Of a stretch of DNA of 10,313 bases, positions 1 to 7,309 are shown one piece after another. A program made the translations under genes and the position numbers. How positions within the stretch are numbered: position 1 is the first letter of the stretch; every line of letters begins with the position of its first letter. Under the pieces are notes generated by a model, which did not search any database, had not been told where the DNA came from, and saw only the letters and a list, made by a program, of their open reading frames with translations. Where the stretch lies: contig JAMCWV010000156.1 in NCBI GenBank assembly GCA_023481025.1, positions 1-10,313 on the forward strand, written 5' to 3'. The stretch is from Gammaproteobacteria bacterium. GTDB taxonomy: Bacteria; Pseudomonadota; Gammaproteobacteria; Enterobacterales; Alteromonadaceae.

Positions 1-122
1 CAGTTCAGCTAGTGATTCCCCTTACCGGGCTCACAGAGGACTTCCACCTCCAAGTCATCCTGCCAGCACCACCTGTACAGGTACAGCGCCCGTCAAGGCG
101 CTACGCGCCATGCCTGGCGCAC
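1..122 (-). mobile_element. 5' end of a group II intron (partial, runs off the left edge)
   Basis: Read on the minus strand from 122, this stretch begins GTGCGCC, matching the GUGYG 5' end typical of group II introns. It is followed by closely packed short hairpins: GCGCC arms around 87-120 and the perfect palindrome ACCTGTACAGGT at 71-82. Next come GGATGACTTGGAGG and GGAAGTCCTC (about 33-60), which pair through GAGG/CCTC and resemble domain I sequence of bacterial group II introns as I remember them. It starts directly after the T-tract of a rho-independent terminator, the insertion site preferred by the group IIC lineage. No reverse transcriptase is visible; it would lie beyond the left edge, so intactness is unknown. 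The recognition is from memory, not alignment. No convincing protein is encoded in either strand here. Confidence 0.62.
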
Positions 123-123
123 C

Positions 124-154
124 AAGAAAAACGCCAGCTTAATTGCTGGCGTTT
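124..154 (-). terminator. Rho-independent terminator of the RND efflux operon
   Basis: A perfect 10-bp stem (129-138 with 145-154, AAACGCCAGC/GCTGGCGTTT) encloses a 6-base loop. On the minus strand the stem runs into TTTTTCTTG, a good U-tract. It lies about 65 bases past the stop of the pump gene, as expected for the end of that operon. The bases between it and the pump stop (155-219) hold nothing I recognise. The putative intron starts right after it at 122. Confidence 0.85.
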
Positions 155-219
155 GCGACGAATGGAGGCTGACAAAGCTCAGCATGGCGCTGAAATTGAC
201 GCCCTGATTCTGACCCACC

Positions 220-3200
220 TCATTCTTTGCGACGCTTAGCGACGGTACGCGCTAATGTGCGTTTCTCTATCCACTGATAAAACACAGGGATAAAGAAAAT
301 CGACACAAATGTGGCAACGAGCATACCACCCACTACCGTCACACCCACCGCTTGGCGTGCTGCAGCGCCAGCGCCCGAGGTAAACACCAAGGGGAGCGCC
401 CCGAGAATAAACGCGAGCGATGTCATGAGAATGGGTCGGAAGCGCTGACGGCATGCCGTTAATGCGGAGGCCACCACACTCATGCCACGCTTCCGGTTGA
501 TCACTGCGAACTCAACAATGAGAATCGCATTCTTTGCTGACAAACCGATTAAGACCAGTAAGCCAACTTGGAAATAGATGTTGTTTTGTAACCCGGTGAC
601 CCAAGTTGCAGCAACTGCACCAAATACCGCAAACGGAATGGCGGTTAATACGGCTATCGGCAGTGTCCAACGCTCATACTGTGCCGCGAGTAACAAGAAC
701 ACCATCAGAATCGCAAAGCCAAACGCAAGCCCAGCAGCATTACCCGACGCGCGCTCTTGTTGCGACGCTCCGGTCCAGAACAATTGATAGTCTTGGTCAT
801 CACTCACCAGATCATTCACAATCGTTTCAAGGGCTAACATGGCCTGTCCACTTGAGTAACCTGGTGCAGGGTCGGCCAGAATTCGTGCCGCCGGCCGGTT
901 ATTGTAGCGGTGCACTTCATCAGGACCTGTGGTTCGCTCAACCCGAACAACCGCATTGAGGGGTATCATATCGCCACTGCCGGCACGCACAAACACATCG
1001 GCAAAGTTATGTGGGCCTTCACGATAGGACGACTCCGCCATCATATAAACACGCCAAGCACGACCTAAATAGTTAAAGTCGTTGATGTTCTGGCGACCAA
1101 ACGTCGCCCGCATGGTGGCGAAGATGTTGTCAATCGGCACACCAATCGACTTTGCTCGCTCGCGGTCGACATAGGCCGTATAGCGAGGAATATCGAGATT
1201 CAGTGTCGTTCGTACATTTTGCAACTCAGGCCGTTCATTCGCTTGCTCTATCACCGTGTTGAGGCGGGCAACCAAGTTATCGGTATCACCGTCCATGATT
1301 GCAACCAAGTAAGCAGTTAGGCCACCGCTCGTCGAGATGCCAGAAATCGGCGGCGGATTGAACGCGCTAATATTCGCCAATGCATGGGCTTGCCCAGCTT
1401 GATTCACCTGCTCTGCAAAGTCTTGCGAACTATTGCGCCGTAAGTTGCGGTCGTCCCAATGGTCTAGTGTGACGAAGCTCGCGCCTACGTTTTGCTTGCG
1501 GCCGCCATTAACCATGTCATAGCCCATGAAGGTTAATGTATTTGCGACCCCGTCCATTTCCCGCAGCTCAGCGTTCCAGTCGAGCGAGAAGGCACTCGTC
1601 CGGTCGAGTGACGCACCTTCAGGTAGGCGATGGGACACCAACACATAGCCTTGGTCTTCATCTGGTACTAAGCCGCTCGGTAACAGGCTAAACGCGCCCC
1701 AAGCCGATAACAATACAGCAACGAAGATGGCGCTAGCCATGGCAGTCCGTTTAAGCATAAAGCGTACACCGTCGGTGTAGCGTTGCGTCATGCGGTCGAA
1801 GAGCACATTAAACTTTTGCAGAATAACGGGCGGTGCCGAAGGCTTTTCTTTGAGAATTTGTGCACACAACGCCGGTGACAAAGTGAGGGCGACAAAGCCC
1901 GAAAGAATGACCGACACGGCGATGGTTAGAGCAAACTGCTGATACATAACACCGGCAAGGCCGCCAAGGAAAGCAACCGGTATAAACACCGCGGCTAAAA
2001 CCAAGACCATGGTCACAATCGGTGTCGACACTTCTTCCATGGCTTCAATGGCAGCTTCTTTCGGCGTTAAACCGCGTTCTTTGATGAGCCGTTCGACGTT
2101 CTCAAGCACAACAATCGCGTCATCAACGACAATACCGATCGCCAGCACCATGGCTAGCAAGGTGAGCAAGTTCACGGAGAAACCGAAAACATACATACCC
2201 GCGAACGCACCAATCAGCGCCACCGGAATCGACAACAGTGGTATTAACGCTGCGCGCCAGCGTTGTAGGAACACGTATATCACTAACATGACTAGCACTA
2301 GGGCTTGGAACAGTGTGATCACAACTTGTTGAATTGAGACTTTCACAAAATCCGTGGTATCGAAAGAAATTGAGTAATCAACACCAGTCGGGAAGGCCTG
2401 ACTCATGCGCGCCATTACGCGATCAACTTCCTCAGAGACCTCGAGGGCGTTTGCTCCGGGTCGCAAGAAGATACCCATAGGCACGACTGTTTCACCGTTT
2501 TGTACGGCGTCGAAGTCATAGTTGCTCGCACCCAATTCAACTCGGGCAACGTCGCGCAAGCGGATGACTGACCCACCTGGGTCACTGCGTAAGATAATTT
2601 CTTCGAATTGCTCCACTGATGAAAAGCGGCCTTCAGTGCCAATCGGCAGTGAGATTTCTTGTGGGTTATTTGGGTTTGGTGCATCGCCGAAACGGCCAGC
2701 CGCGAACATGGCATTTTGTTCCCGTACCGCACTGCTCACGTCTGCCGGCGTTAAGCCGTAATCGGCAAGCTGATCGGGGCGTAGCCAAATCCGCATGGAA
2801 TAGGTTTTTGAACCAAAGAAAGTAACTTGGGCAACGCCGTTAATGCGACTCAGTTCATCTTGGACTGTCAGCGTTGCGTAATTATTTAGGAAAAGTGAGT
2901 CGCGGCTGCCATCGGGCGAGCTTAACGACACGATTTTCAAAATGGCACTGGACTGTTTGCGAATTTGCACACCATTGCGCTGCACTTCTTCCGGCAAACG
3001 GGAATAGGCCCGTTGCACCTGCGCTTCGACATCAATCGCGGCTTGGTCAACGTCAGTTCCGACATCGAACACCACCGTAATGCTAACCCCACCGCTATCG
3101 TCGGCTGATGAGGTCATGTACAGCATATTTTCAACACCGTTAATATAGAGCTCTAACGGGGCTGCAACTGCTTGCGATGCCGCTTCGGCGGTTGCTCCGG

Positions 3201-3351
3201 AATAACTGGCGCTAACCACAACCTGTGGGGGAACAATTTGCGGATACTGCTGAATTGGCAACATCCGCAGTGACATTAGGCCTGCAATAACAATCAGTAT
3301 GGACAATACTGAAGCGAGCACAGGCCGTTCAATAAACGTCCGTGCAATCAT
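220..3351 (-). CDS. RND efflux pump, inner-membrane subunit (HAE1 family, AcrB/MexB-like)
   Basis: This is the proton-driven inner-membrane transporter of a tripartite drug or hydrophobic-compound exporter. The protein has 1043 residues, close to AcrB (1049). It opens with the typical IERPVLASVL first membrane helix, then a porter loop (about 30-335), a helix bundle (about 340-500), a second porter loop (about 560-870) and a final helix bundle (about 872-1028). The proton-relay residues are all present: Asp410-Asp411 in GIVVDDAIVVLENVE, Lys940 in GLSAKNA, and Arg972 in FRPILMTS. The gene therefore looks functional. Its ATG overlaps the stop of the upstream membrane fusion gene (ATGA, 3348-3351), indicating translational coupling. 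A terminator follows at 124-154. No outer-membrane channel gene is adjacent, so a TolC encoded elsewhere is inferred. Substrates cannot be read from sequence; several acrB/mexB-type symbols could fit, so none is assigned. Confidence 0.96.
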   Translation of the reverse strand: MIARTFIERPVLASVLSILIVIAGLMSLRMLPIQQYPQIVPPQVVVSASYSGATAEAASQAVAAPLELYINGVENMLYMTSSADDSGGVSITVVFDVGTDVDQAAIDVEAQVQRAYSRLPEEVQRNGVQIRKQSSAILKIVSLSSPDGSRDSLFLNNYATLTVQDELSRINGVAQVTFFGSKTYSMRIWLRPDQLADYGLTPADVSSAVREQNAMFAAGRFGDAPNPNNPQEISLPIGTEGRFSSVEQFEEIILRSDPGGSVIRLRDVARVELGASNYDFDAVQNGETVVPMGIFLRPGANALEVSEEVDRVMARMSQAFPTGVDYSISFDTTDFVKVSIQQVVITLFQALVLVMLVIYVFLQRWRAALIPLLSIPVALIGAFAGMYVFGFSVNLLTLLAMVLAIGIVVDDAIVVLENVERLIKERGLTPKEAAIEAMEEVSTPIVTMVLVLAAVFIPVAFLGGLAGVMYQQFALTIAVSVILSGFVALTLSPALCAQILKEKPSAPPVILQKFNVLFDRMTQRYTDGVRFMLKRTAMASAIFVAVLLSAWGAFSLLPSGLVPDEDQGYVLVSHRLPEGASLDRTSAFSLDWNAELREMDGVANTLTFMGYDMVNGGRKQNVGASFVTLDHWDDRNLRRNSSQDFAEQVNQAGQAHALANISAFNPPPISGISTSGGLTAYLVAIMDGDTDNLVARLNTVIEQANERPELQNVRTTLNLDIPRYTAYVDRERAKSIGVPIDNIFATMRATFGRQNINDFNYLGRAWRVYMMAESSYREGPHNFADVFVRAGSGDMIPLNAVVRVERTTGPDEVHRYNNRPAARILADPAPGYSSGQAMLALETIVNDLVSDDQDYQLFWTGASQQERASGNAAGLAFGFAILMVFLLLAAQYERWTLPIAVLTAIPFAVFGAVAATWVTGLQNNIYFQVGLLVLIGLSAKNAILIVEFAVINRKRGMSVVASALTACRQRFRPILMTSLAFILGALPLVFTSGAGAAARQAVGVTVVGGMLVATFVSIFFIPVFYQWIEKRTLARTVAKRRKE

Positions 3352-4520
3352 TCAGCGATCTCCACATTCACCTGCGTGCCAGGCTGCAACATCGACAAGC
3401 CTTCAACGATCACGCGGTCGCCACTGGCAAGGCCTTGTTCAATTAACTGTTCATTACCAACGCGGACACCTAACGTCACTTCGCGCACTTGCACGATATT
3501 TTGGTTATCGACGATATACACAATAGATTCGCGACCAGACTGAATAATCGCTCGCTGCGGCACCGTGATGGCGTATGGTACTTCGATACTCGGTAACTGC
3601 ACTCGCACCCACTGTCCCGGCAACAACGTCATATCTGGATTAGGAATGACCGCCCGGGCTTCAATACTGCCGCTCTCACGGTCGACAATCCGGCTGACAT
3701 AGTCAATGTAGCCCGCCACGGGATGCTCGCGGCCATCCGAAAAACGTAACCGAGCTTCTGGACCTTGGTCGGCACCTTCCTGAGCGCTAGTCACCGCTAC
3801 TTGTTGTAACAAGTAACGCGCGGCAATATCGCTTTCATTGACATTGAAGTGCACGTAGATTGGGTCAAGACCGACAATAGTCGCCAATGTGTCGTTCTCG
3901 CGAATAAGGTTACCTGCAGAAATTGACTCACGACTCGCAACTCCGCTAATGGGAGCCTTAATTTCGGTGTAACTCATCCGCAGCTTTCTTTCTTCAAGCG
4001 TTGCTTTCGCAGACACAACATCGGCTTCAGCCGATTCAAGACGAGATTGAGTTTGGTCGCGTTCACGGGCACTAATTGCACCGTCAACAAAGAGGTTTTC
4101 TACCCGAGCCCAATCGCGACGGGCTTCATTATAAACCGCCTCAGCGCTAGTTAACTCGGCCTGAGCTTTTTGCAAATCAACTTCATAAGGTGCCTTTTCA
4201 ATCGAGAACATGACCGTGCCACGCTCGAGGAACTGACCTTCATTGAAGTGGCGCTGCTCAAGTACACCACCCACACGGGCGCGTACTTCAGCAACCATTG
4301 AACCTTCGGTACGAGCGCCGAACGAGCGCTCAAGCTCGATGGTTTGAGCATTGACTTCGGTCACCAACACGCGATGACGTGGGCCTTCTTTGGTTTGGTC
4401 ATCCAGCGCTGCATTCGAGTCAGAGCAAGCGCTCAAGGTGAGAGCAACGGCAACTAAAACAGCTGCCGACATGAAATTTATAGAATTGTGCTTAGCAGTA
4501 ACTAACCAGTGTGTACGCAT
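3348..4520 (-). CDS. RND efflux periplasmic adaptor (membrane fusion protein, AcrA/MexA-like lipoprotein)
   Basis: This protein bridges the inner-membrane pump to an outer-membrane channel. It has 390 residues. A lipoprotein signal peptide ends in LTLSAC, making Cys32 the lipidated residue. A split lipoyl domain follows (VRARVGGVLEQRHFNEGQFL near 80 and GVASRESISAGNLI near 190), flanking a coiled-coil hairpin (about 110-180) rich in Ala, Glu and Arg. The beta-barrel and membrane-proximal domains come after (about 205-385). The ATG at 4520 is chosen because GGAGG (4525-4529) sits 4 bases upstream. An in-frame ATG at 4535 would add five residues but has no ribosome-binding site. Residue +2 after the lipid cysteine is Ser; AcrA has Asp there, the usual inner-membrane retention signal. 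The gene is first in the operon and overlaps the pump gene by 4 bases. Confidence 0.95.
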   Translation of the reverse strand: MRTHWLVTAKHNSINFMSAAVLVAVALTLSACSDSNAALDDQTKEGPRHRVLVTEVNAQTIELERSFGARTEGSMVAEVRARVGGVLEQRHFNEGQFLERGTVMFSIEKAPYEVDLQKAQAELTSAEAVYNEARRDWARVENLFVDGAISARERDQTQSRLESAEADVVSAKATLEERKLRMSYTEIKAPISGVASRESISAGNLIRENDTLATIVGLDPIYVHFNVNESDIAARYLLQQVAVTSAQEGADQGPEARLRFSDGREHPVAGYIDYVSRIVDRESGSIEARAVIPNPDMTLLPGQWVRVQLPSIEVPYAITVPQRAIIQSGRESIVYIVDNQNIVQVREVTLGVRVGNEQLIEQGLASGDRVIVEGLSMLQPGTQVNVEIAE

Positions 4521-4540
4521 AGGGCCTCCGCACATTGAAT

Positions 4541-4556
4541 CTTTACGATTGTAAAG
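4541..4556. promoter_or_regulatory. Operator-like palindrome over a possible -10 of the efflux operon
   Basis: CTTTAC and GTAAAG form perfect 6-bp arms around a 4-base centre, 21-36 bases upstream of the adaptor ATG. On the minus strand the element contains TACAAT (4553-4548), a five-of-six match to a -10 box at a suitable distance from the start. I see no good -35. Three further GTAAA words on the minus strand lie at 4589-4604, spaced 5-6 bases apart. A palindrome over the -10 is the arrangement expected for a repressor site, and TetR-type repressors commonly control such pumps, but no regulator gene is present in the window. Function is inferred. Confidence 0.35.
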
Positions 4557-4637
4557 AGTACTTGGTTATTTTCCCGGCAGCAGGTGGATTTACATTTACT
4601 TTACCGCGCTGCAAACAGGAAAAATTGGCCTACTGCA

Positions 4638-4946
4638 TTAGTCCTTGGTCGATTTGTCACTCGCTTCTATGTCCTTTCCTTGTGACTGACTCCAAGAACC
4701 ACGGTGTGGGTGACGCATACCAGACTGCTGTTGAAATTTGCGGTGTGTGAAAATAAATGCATGAATAATCGCAGCAACCCACAACACCGGACCCGCTGCA
4801 TAAGCGCCCGGATAATTACCTGTTCCTGCAATTTTCAATAAATACAGCGCCAGTAAAAACAGTACCAAACTCAGATACATTTGCTTGCGCGCACCAGACA
4901 TAAACACCGCAACAGGCGGTAAAATAACAGCTAAAAGATAAGGCAT
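4638..4946 (-). CDS. Small Pmp3/YqaE-like (UPF0057-like) membrane protein with hydrophilic tail
   Basis: The 102-residue protein starts MPYLLAVILPPVAVFMSGARK. The LPPVAVF segment and the later VLWVAAIIHAFIF resemble the two halves of Pmp3/YqaE proteins (typically LPPVGV... and PGIIHALY). Those are roughly 50-residue two-helix proteins linked to membrane potential and stress. Here an extra hydrophobic stretch (about 24-40) and a Gly/Pro-rich link (41-53) are inserted between the halves. The last 33 residues are polar and charged, without a known domain. The ATG at 4946 is preferred over the longer reading from 4997, because that extension would be encoded partly by the 19-bp tandem repeat. The ribosome-binding site is weak (GGGA, about 11 bases upstream). 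It lies upstream of the efflux operon on the same strand, 117 bases away; no terminator is evident between them. The family call is tentative, but a real membrane protein is likely. Confidence 0.65.
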   Translation of the reverse strand: MPYLLAVILPPVAVFMSGARKQMYLSLVLFLLALYLLKIAGTGNYPGAYAAGPVLWVAAIIHAFIFTHRKFQQQSGMRHPHRGSWSQSQGKDIEASDKSTKD

Positions 4947-4983
4947 TTTCGAACGTTCCCACAATTTGTTATTAAAGTTTTCC

Positions 4984-5078
4984 GGGTAGCCCCTCATGTA
5001 TAGGGTAGCCCCTCATGTATAGGGTAGCCCCTCATGTATAGGGTAGCCCCTCATGTATAGGATAGCTCCTAAGCATGG
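4984..5078. repeat. 19-bp minisatellite, four perfect units plus one decayed
   Basis: The unit GGGTAGCCCCTCATGTATA occurs four times without a mismatch (4984-5002, 5003-5021, 5022-5040, 5041-5059). A diverged fifth follows (5060-5078, GGATAGCTCCTAAGCATGG). There are no spacers between units. Because 19 is not a multiple of 3, this is not a coding repeat. It begins 38 bases upstream of the small membrane protein's ATG. On the minus strand each unit holds TATACAT, which resembles a -10 box, but no -35 is spaced correctly. Each unit can also fold a tiny GGG/CCC hairpin. Confidence 0.95.
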
Positions 5079-5111
5079 CGCATATCCGCATTTTCAGCAA
5101 GCATTGCGCAC

Positions 5112-5185
5112 GCCATTGTAGCCCGTAGCCGGAATGGCATTAGGGACCGTAGCTGGAATGGCATTCCGGCTACGGTCCCTAATGC
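5112..5185. repeat. REP-like extragenic inverted repeat (long hairpin)
   Basis: Arms of 24 bases (5137-5160 and 5162-5185) pair around a central base with a single T/G mismatch (5154 with 5168), giving a very stable hairpin. A direct partial copy of the core, CGTAGCCGGAATGGCAT, lies at 5124-5140 and recurs as CGTAGCTGGAATGGCAT at 5148-5164. The first copy can also fold with GCCATT at 5112-5117. The GTAGCC...GGAAT style and extragenic position resemble REP/BIME elements. It starts 2 bases after the stop of the SDR remnant. It has no U-tract, so it is not a classical terminator, though it could protect or end the upstream transcript. Confidence 0.75.
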
Positions 5186-5187
5186 GG

Positions 5188-5521
5188 TTAATAGGGGAGT
5201 TTTTCGCCGTCCCAAAAGTAGAAGGAGCCACTATTTTCGGGGGTTAGTGCGGCAATAACGGTCACTATACGCTGGGCTGAGAGTTCGGGGCTATAAAGCT
5301 TGTCGGCAGGCTTGCGTTCACCGCAAAATACGCTTGGAGTTGTGCCAACGTAGGCGCTCATGCTCGAAGGACTGCGCCTGCCGACTCACTGCCAGCACGA
5401 CTAAATTTGTGTCGCTGGCTAGGAGCGCTTTGACAAGGGCTCGGCCGAGTCCACCTCCGGCGCCAAAAACGGCAACCAAATCTCGTTTTGTTGTTTCTTG
5501 CGGGCTCGTTTTGTCACCCAT
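5188..5521 (-). pseudogene. Short-chain dehydrogenase (C-factor-like SDR) remnant, internal deletion plus frameshift
   Basis: The N-terminal part reads from the ATG at 5521 (a GTG at 5533 is also in frame). It contains the Rossmann nucleotide-binding motif VAVFGAGGGLGRALVKALL and then VVLAVSR...HERLRW, as in C-factor/CsgA-type SDRs, before ending at a stop at 5318. The matching C-terminus sits in another frame from about 5347 down to the TAA at 5188. It reads GTTPS..., then KLYSPELSAQRIVTVIAAL and TPENSGSFYFWDGEKLPY, the usual tail of the same family. The central region of roughly 130-140 residues, including the catalytic Ser and YxxxK, is absent. The junction lies near 5339-5349, where GTTGTGCCAAC is a small inverted repeat. 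Together these show one gene broken by a deletion that also shifted the frame. It starts 24 bases after the DUF2061 stop and was probably its operon partner. No enzymatic product is expected. Confidence 0.82.
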
Positions 5522-5545
5522 TCCGCTAACCACTCCAAATACATG

Positions 5546-5776
5546 TTACACGCTCAGCACTTGGTCGTGGCTATCATCTGTTGATGCAGCTGCAGAAGCA
5601 GAGCGTTTGGCGCCAACATAGTCCCAAGCCTTTTCGTGAAAGAAATACGCAACTGTGTTTACGGCAGGCTCAATTAAAGCGATCAAACCACCCAGTACCC
5701 AGCTGCCGGTCAGTAAATAAGTAACACTAAATGCAACCGCAAAGTGGATGACGGCGAAGGTCATGGTCTTTTTCAT
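5546..5776 (-). CDS. DUF2061 small membrane protein
   Basis: The 76-residue protein resembles DUF2061. It begins MKKTMTFAVIHFAVAFSVTYLLTG, has a second hydrophobic segment (about 27-44, including GGLIALIEPAVNTVAYF) and carries the characteristic FHEKAW at about 46-51. The tail is Ala/Ser/Asp-rich. Two membrane helices are predicted by eye; no biochemical role is known to me. The start is well supported: AAGGAG lies 8 bases upstream of the ATG. The leader (5777-5880) contains the palindrome TTTGCGCAAA (5797-5806) inside GCGAG/CTCGC arms (5792-5796 and 5815-5819), so the 5' untranslated region may fold. I found no convincing promoter there. The SDR remnant follows 24 bases downstream on the same strand. 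Confidence 0.85.
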   Translation of the reverse strand: MKKTMTFAVIHFAVAFSVTYLLTGSWVLGGLIALIEPAVNTVAYFFHEKAWDYVGAKRSASAAASTDDSHDQVLSV

Positions 5777-5883
5777 TTCGTTCTCTCCTTAGCGAGTTTG
5801 CGCAAAGCGATGCGCTCGCATTTGGATAAACGATAATAATTCTCAGGAAAGATCGCTAGCGGGGAAAATCGATTGGCGTGAGC

Positions 5884-5912
5884 GAAAAGGCCATTACACA
5901 AGCGGCCTTTTC
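5884..5912 (-). terminator. Terminator after dtd
   Basis: GAAAAGGCC (5884-5892) and GGCCTTTTC (5904-5912) form a perfect 9-bp stem with an 11-base loop. The minus strand ends in CCTTTTCGC, giving a short U-run. It lies 25 bases past the dtd stop, separating the yihY-dtd operon from the DUF2061 gene. Confidence 0.7.
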
Positions 5913-5936
5913 ACCTGCAAACTAATACCTGTAGAC

Positions 5937-6374
5937 TCACACCTGCAGATTAAAAGTCACGGGGCCGTCATTGACGAGGTGCACTTGCATGTCTGCGGCA
6001 AACTCACCGGTCGCAACCGGTATGCCTTCCGCTTGCATAGCCTGACAAAAGACTTGATAGAGTTCATTAGCCAAAGCCGGCGCGGCCGCTGACGAAAAGC
6101 TCGGGCGCCGGCCTTTACGCGTATCAGCTGCCAACGTAAATTGTGACACTACCAACACCGCCCCCTCAATGTCACGCACGTCGAGGTTCATTTTGTCTTC
6201 GTGGTCAGCAAAAATGCGATAACTCGCAATCCGCTTTGCTAATTGCTTCGCTTTGTCTGCCGTGTCGTCGCGTTCAACGCCAAGTAACACTAAAATACCT
6301 TGGTCGATAGCACCGACTGTTGTGCCATCGACTTCAACTCGGGCTGATTTAACCCGCTGAATTAACCCAATCAT
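5937..6374 (-). CDS. dtd: D-aminoacyl-tRNA deacylase
   Basis: Dtd hydrolyses D-amino acids (and glycine mischarged on tRNA-Ala) from tRNA in the cytoplasm, keeping D-residues out of proteins. The 145-residue product equals the E. coli enzyme in length and aligns from end to end by eye. It starts MIGLIQRV, has [17 protein letters not shown] at 77-93 and the NDGPVTF motif at 135-141. SQFT and the Gly137-Pro138 (cross-subunit Gly-cisPro) motif form the active site of this homodimeric family. AAGGG lies about 5 bases upstream of the ATG, within the 8-base gap after yihY, so the two genes are co-transcribed. A terminator follows at 5884-5912. The yihY-dtd order matches E. coli. Confidence 0.97.
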   Translation of the reverse strand: MIGLIQRVKSARVEVDGTTVGAIDQGILVLLGVERDDTADKAKQLAKRIASYRIFADHEDKMNLDVRDIEGAVLVVSQFTLAADTRKGRRPSFSSAAAPALANELYQVFCQAMQAEGIPVATGEFAADMQVHLVNDGPVTFNLQV

Positions 6375-6382
6375 GACGACCC

Positions 6383-7309
6383 TTACGACTTCGCTTTGGC
6401 TTCTTCATCAAGCTCTTCTGGTGGAATTTCTTCTGACTCTTCTTGGAAAAACTCTTCAATGGACACACTCAATTCGGCACCAATTAGAATGATATTCCAA
6501 GACAGATAAATCCAAACAATTAAGATTGGAATGGTCGCCATTGCTCCATAAATCAGTTCGTACGATGGGAAGTACTGCAGGTACATCGCAAAACCTCGTT
6601 TCGCCATCTCAAATAAGAATGCAGCAACAGCGGCACCCCAAATCGCATGGCGAAAGCGAACAACTTTATTCGGGACCATGACATACAGCAGCATGAACGC
6701 CATCAAACTCATAAAAAACGGGAACATCGCGAGCAAGGTGTTGCGCAAACCACCAACGTATTCGTCGGCAAATGCCGCTATCGAGAGCAAGTAGGAACTG
6801 AGGCCAATACCGGTTCCAACCAGTAATGGTCCGAGGGTAATTACCATCCAGTAAATTGCCAAGCTAATAATCAAGCGGCGTTTGTTGTGCGCGCGCCAGA
6901 TCGTATTCATGGCTTTGTCGATGGCATTAATCATCATAATCGCCACCACAAAAAGGAAAATCGCACCAATCACGGTCATTTGATTCGCATTACCGACAAA
7001 TCGATTCAAATACTCCTGAATGGCTTCACCGCTGGTGGGAATAAGGTTGGCAAGAATGGCTTCTTCAACGCTGCGACGCATTTCTTCAAACATCGGGAAT
7101 GCTGCGAACATGGCGAAGATCACGGCGACTAGCGGTACCAGTGACAACAAGCTGACATAGGTAAGATGCCCCGCCATAATGTTGATGCGGTCGTCGGCAC
7201 AACGCTTGATAAAGTGCTTTAAGAATTTAATCGCACACTGCATTTGGCCTGGCAACTTTTGTTTAATGCCTTTCCAATCAATGTTTTTCAGAGCTACCCA
7301 AGGTTTCAT
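6383..7309 (-). CDS. yihY: YihY/BrkB family inner-membrane protein
   Basis: This is a polytopic inner-membrane protein of the YihY (formerly putative ribonuclease BN) family; its transport substrate or role is not established. From the ATG at 7309 it has 308 residues, against about 290 in E. coli. Family hallmarks are [20 protein letters not shown] (44-63), NTIWRA (135-140), [11 protein letters not shown] (153-163) and [10 protein letters not shown] (247-256). About six membrane segments are visible: 50-72, 112-130, 148-177, 190-212, 222-236 and 256-285. An acidic tail ([19 protein letters not shown]) follows. The start is uncertain. A TTG at 7369 would add 20 residues without homology, and an ATG at 7243 would also fit the family; neither has a strong ribosome-binding site. 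It is the first gene of the yihY-dtd operon and divergent from the yiiD-like gene. Confidence 0.93.
   Translation of the reverse strand: MKPWVALKNIDWKGIKQKLPGQMQCAIKFLKHFIKRCADDRINIMAGHLTYVSLLSLVPLVAVIFAMFAAFPMFEEMRRSVEEAILANLIPTSGEAIQEYLNRFVGNANQMTVIGAIFLFVVAIMMINAIDKAMNTIWRAHNKRRLIISLAIYWMVITLGPLLVGTGIGLSSYLLSIAAFADEYVGGLRNTLLAMFPFFMSLMAFMLLYVMVPNKVVRFRHAIWGAAVAAFLFEMAKRGFAMYLQYFPSYELIYGAMATIPILIVWIYLSWNIILIGAELSVSIEEFFQEESEEIPPEELDEEAKAKS

Noticed and set aside
12..239. 75-residue plus-strand reading frame at the left edge
   Set aside because: It runs through the terminator hairpin, the putative intron end and the 3' end of the pump gene. It is low-complexity in character, has no ribosome-binding site and shows no recognisable domain.
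2009..2332. Plus-strand reading frame antisense to the pump gene
   Set aside because: It is a Ser/Thr-rich shadow frame of a strongly conserved RND coding region. Several similar shadows occur antisense to hutH and yihY and were rejected for the same reason.
4984..5059. Possible CRISPR array
   Set aside because: The units abut head to tail without spacers and are only 19 bp long. This is a minisatellite.
5318..5533. Intact 71-residue small protein instead of an SDR fragment
   Set aside because: It is only the nucleotide-binding end of an SDR, and the matching SDR C-terminus follows in another frame down to 5188. A broken gene explains both.
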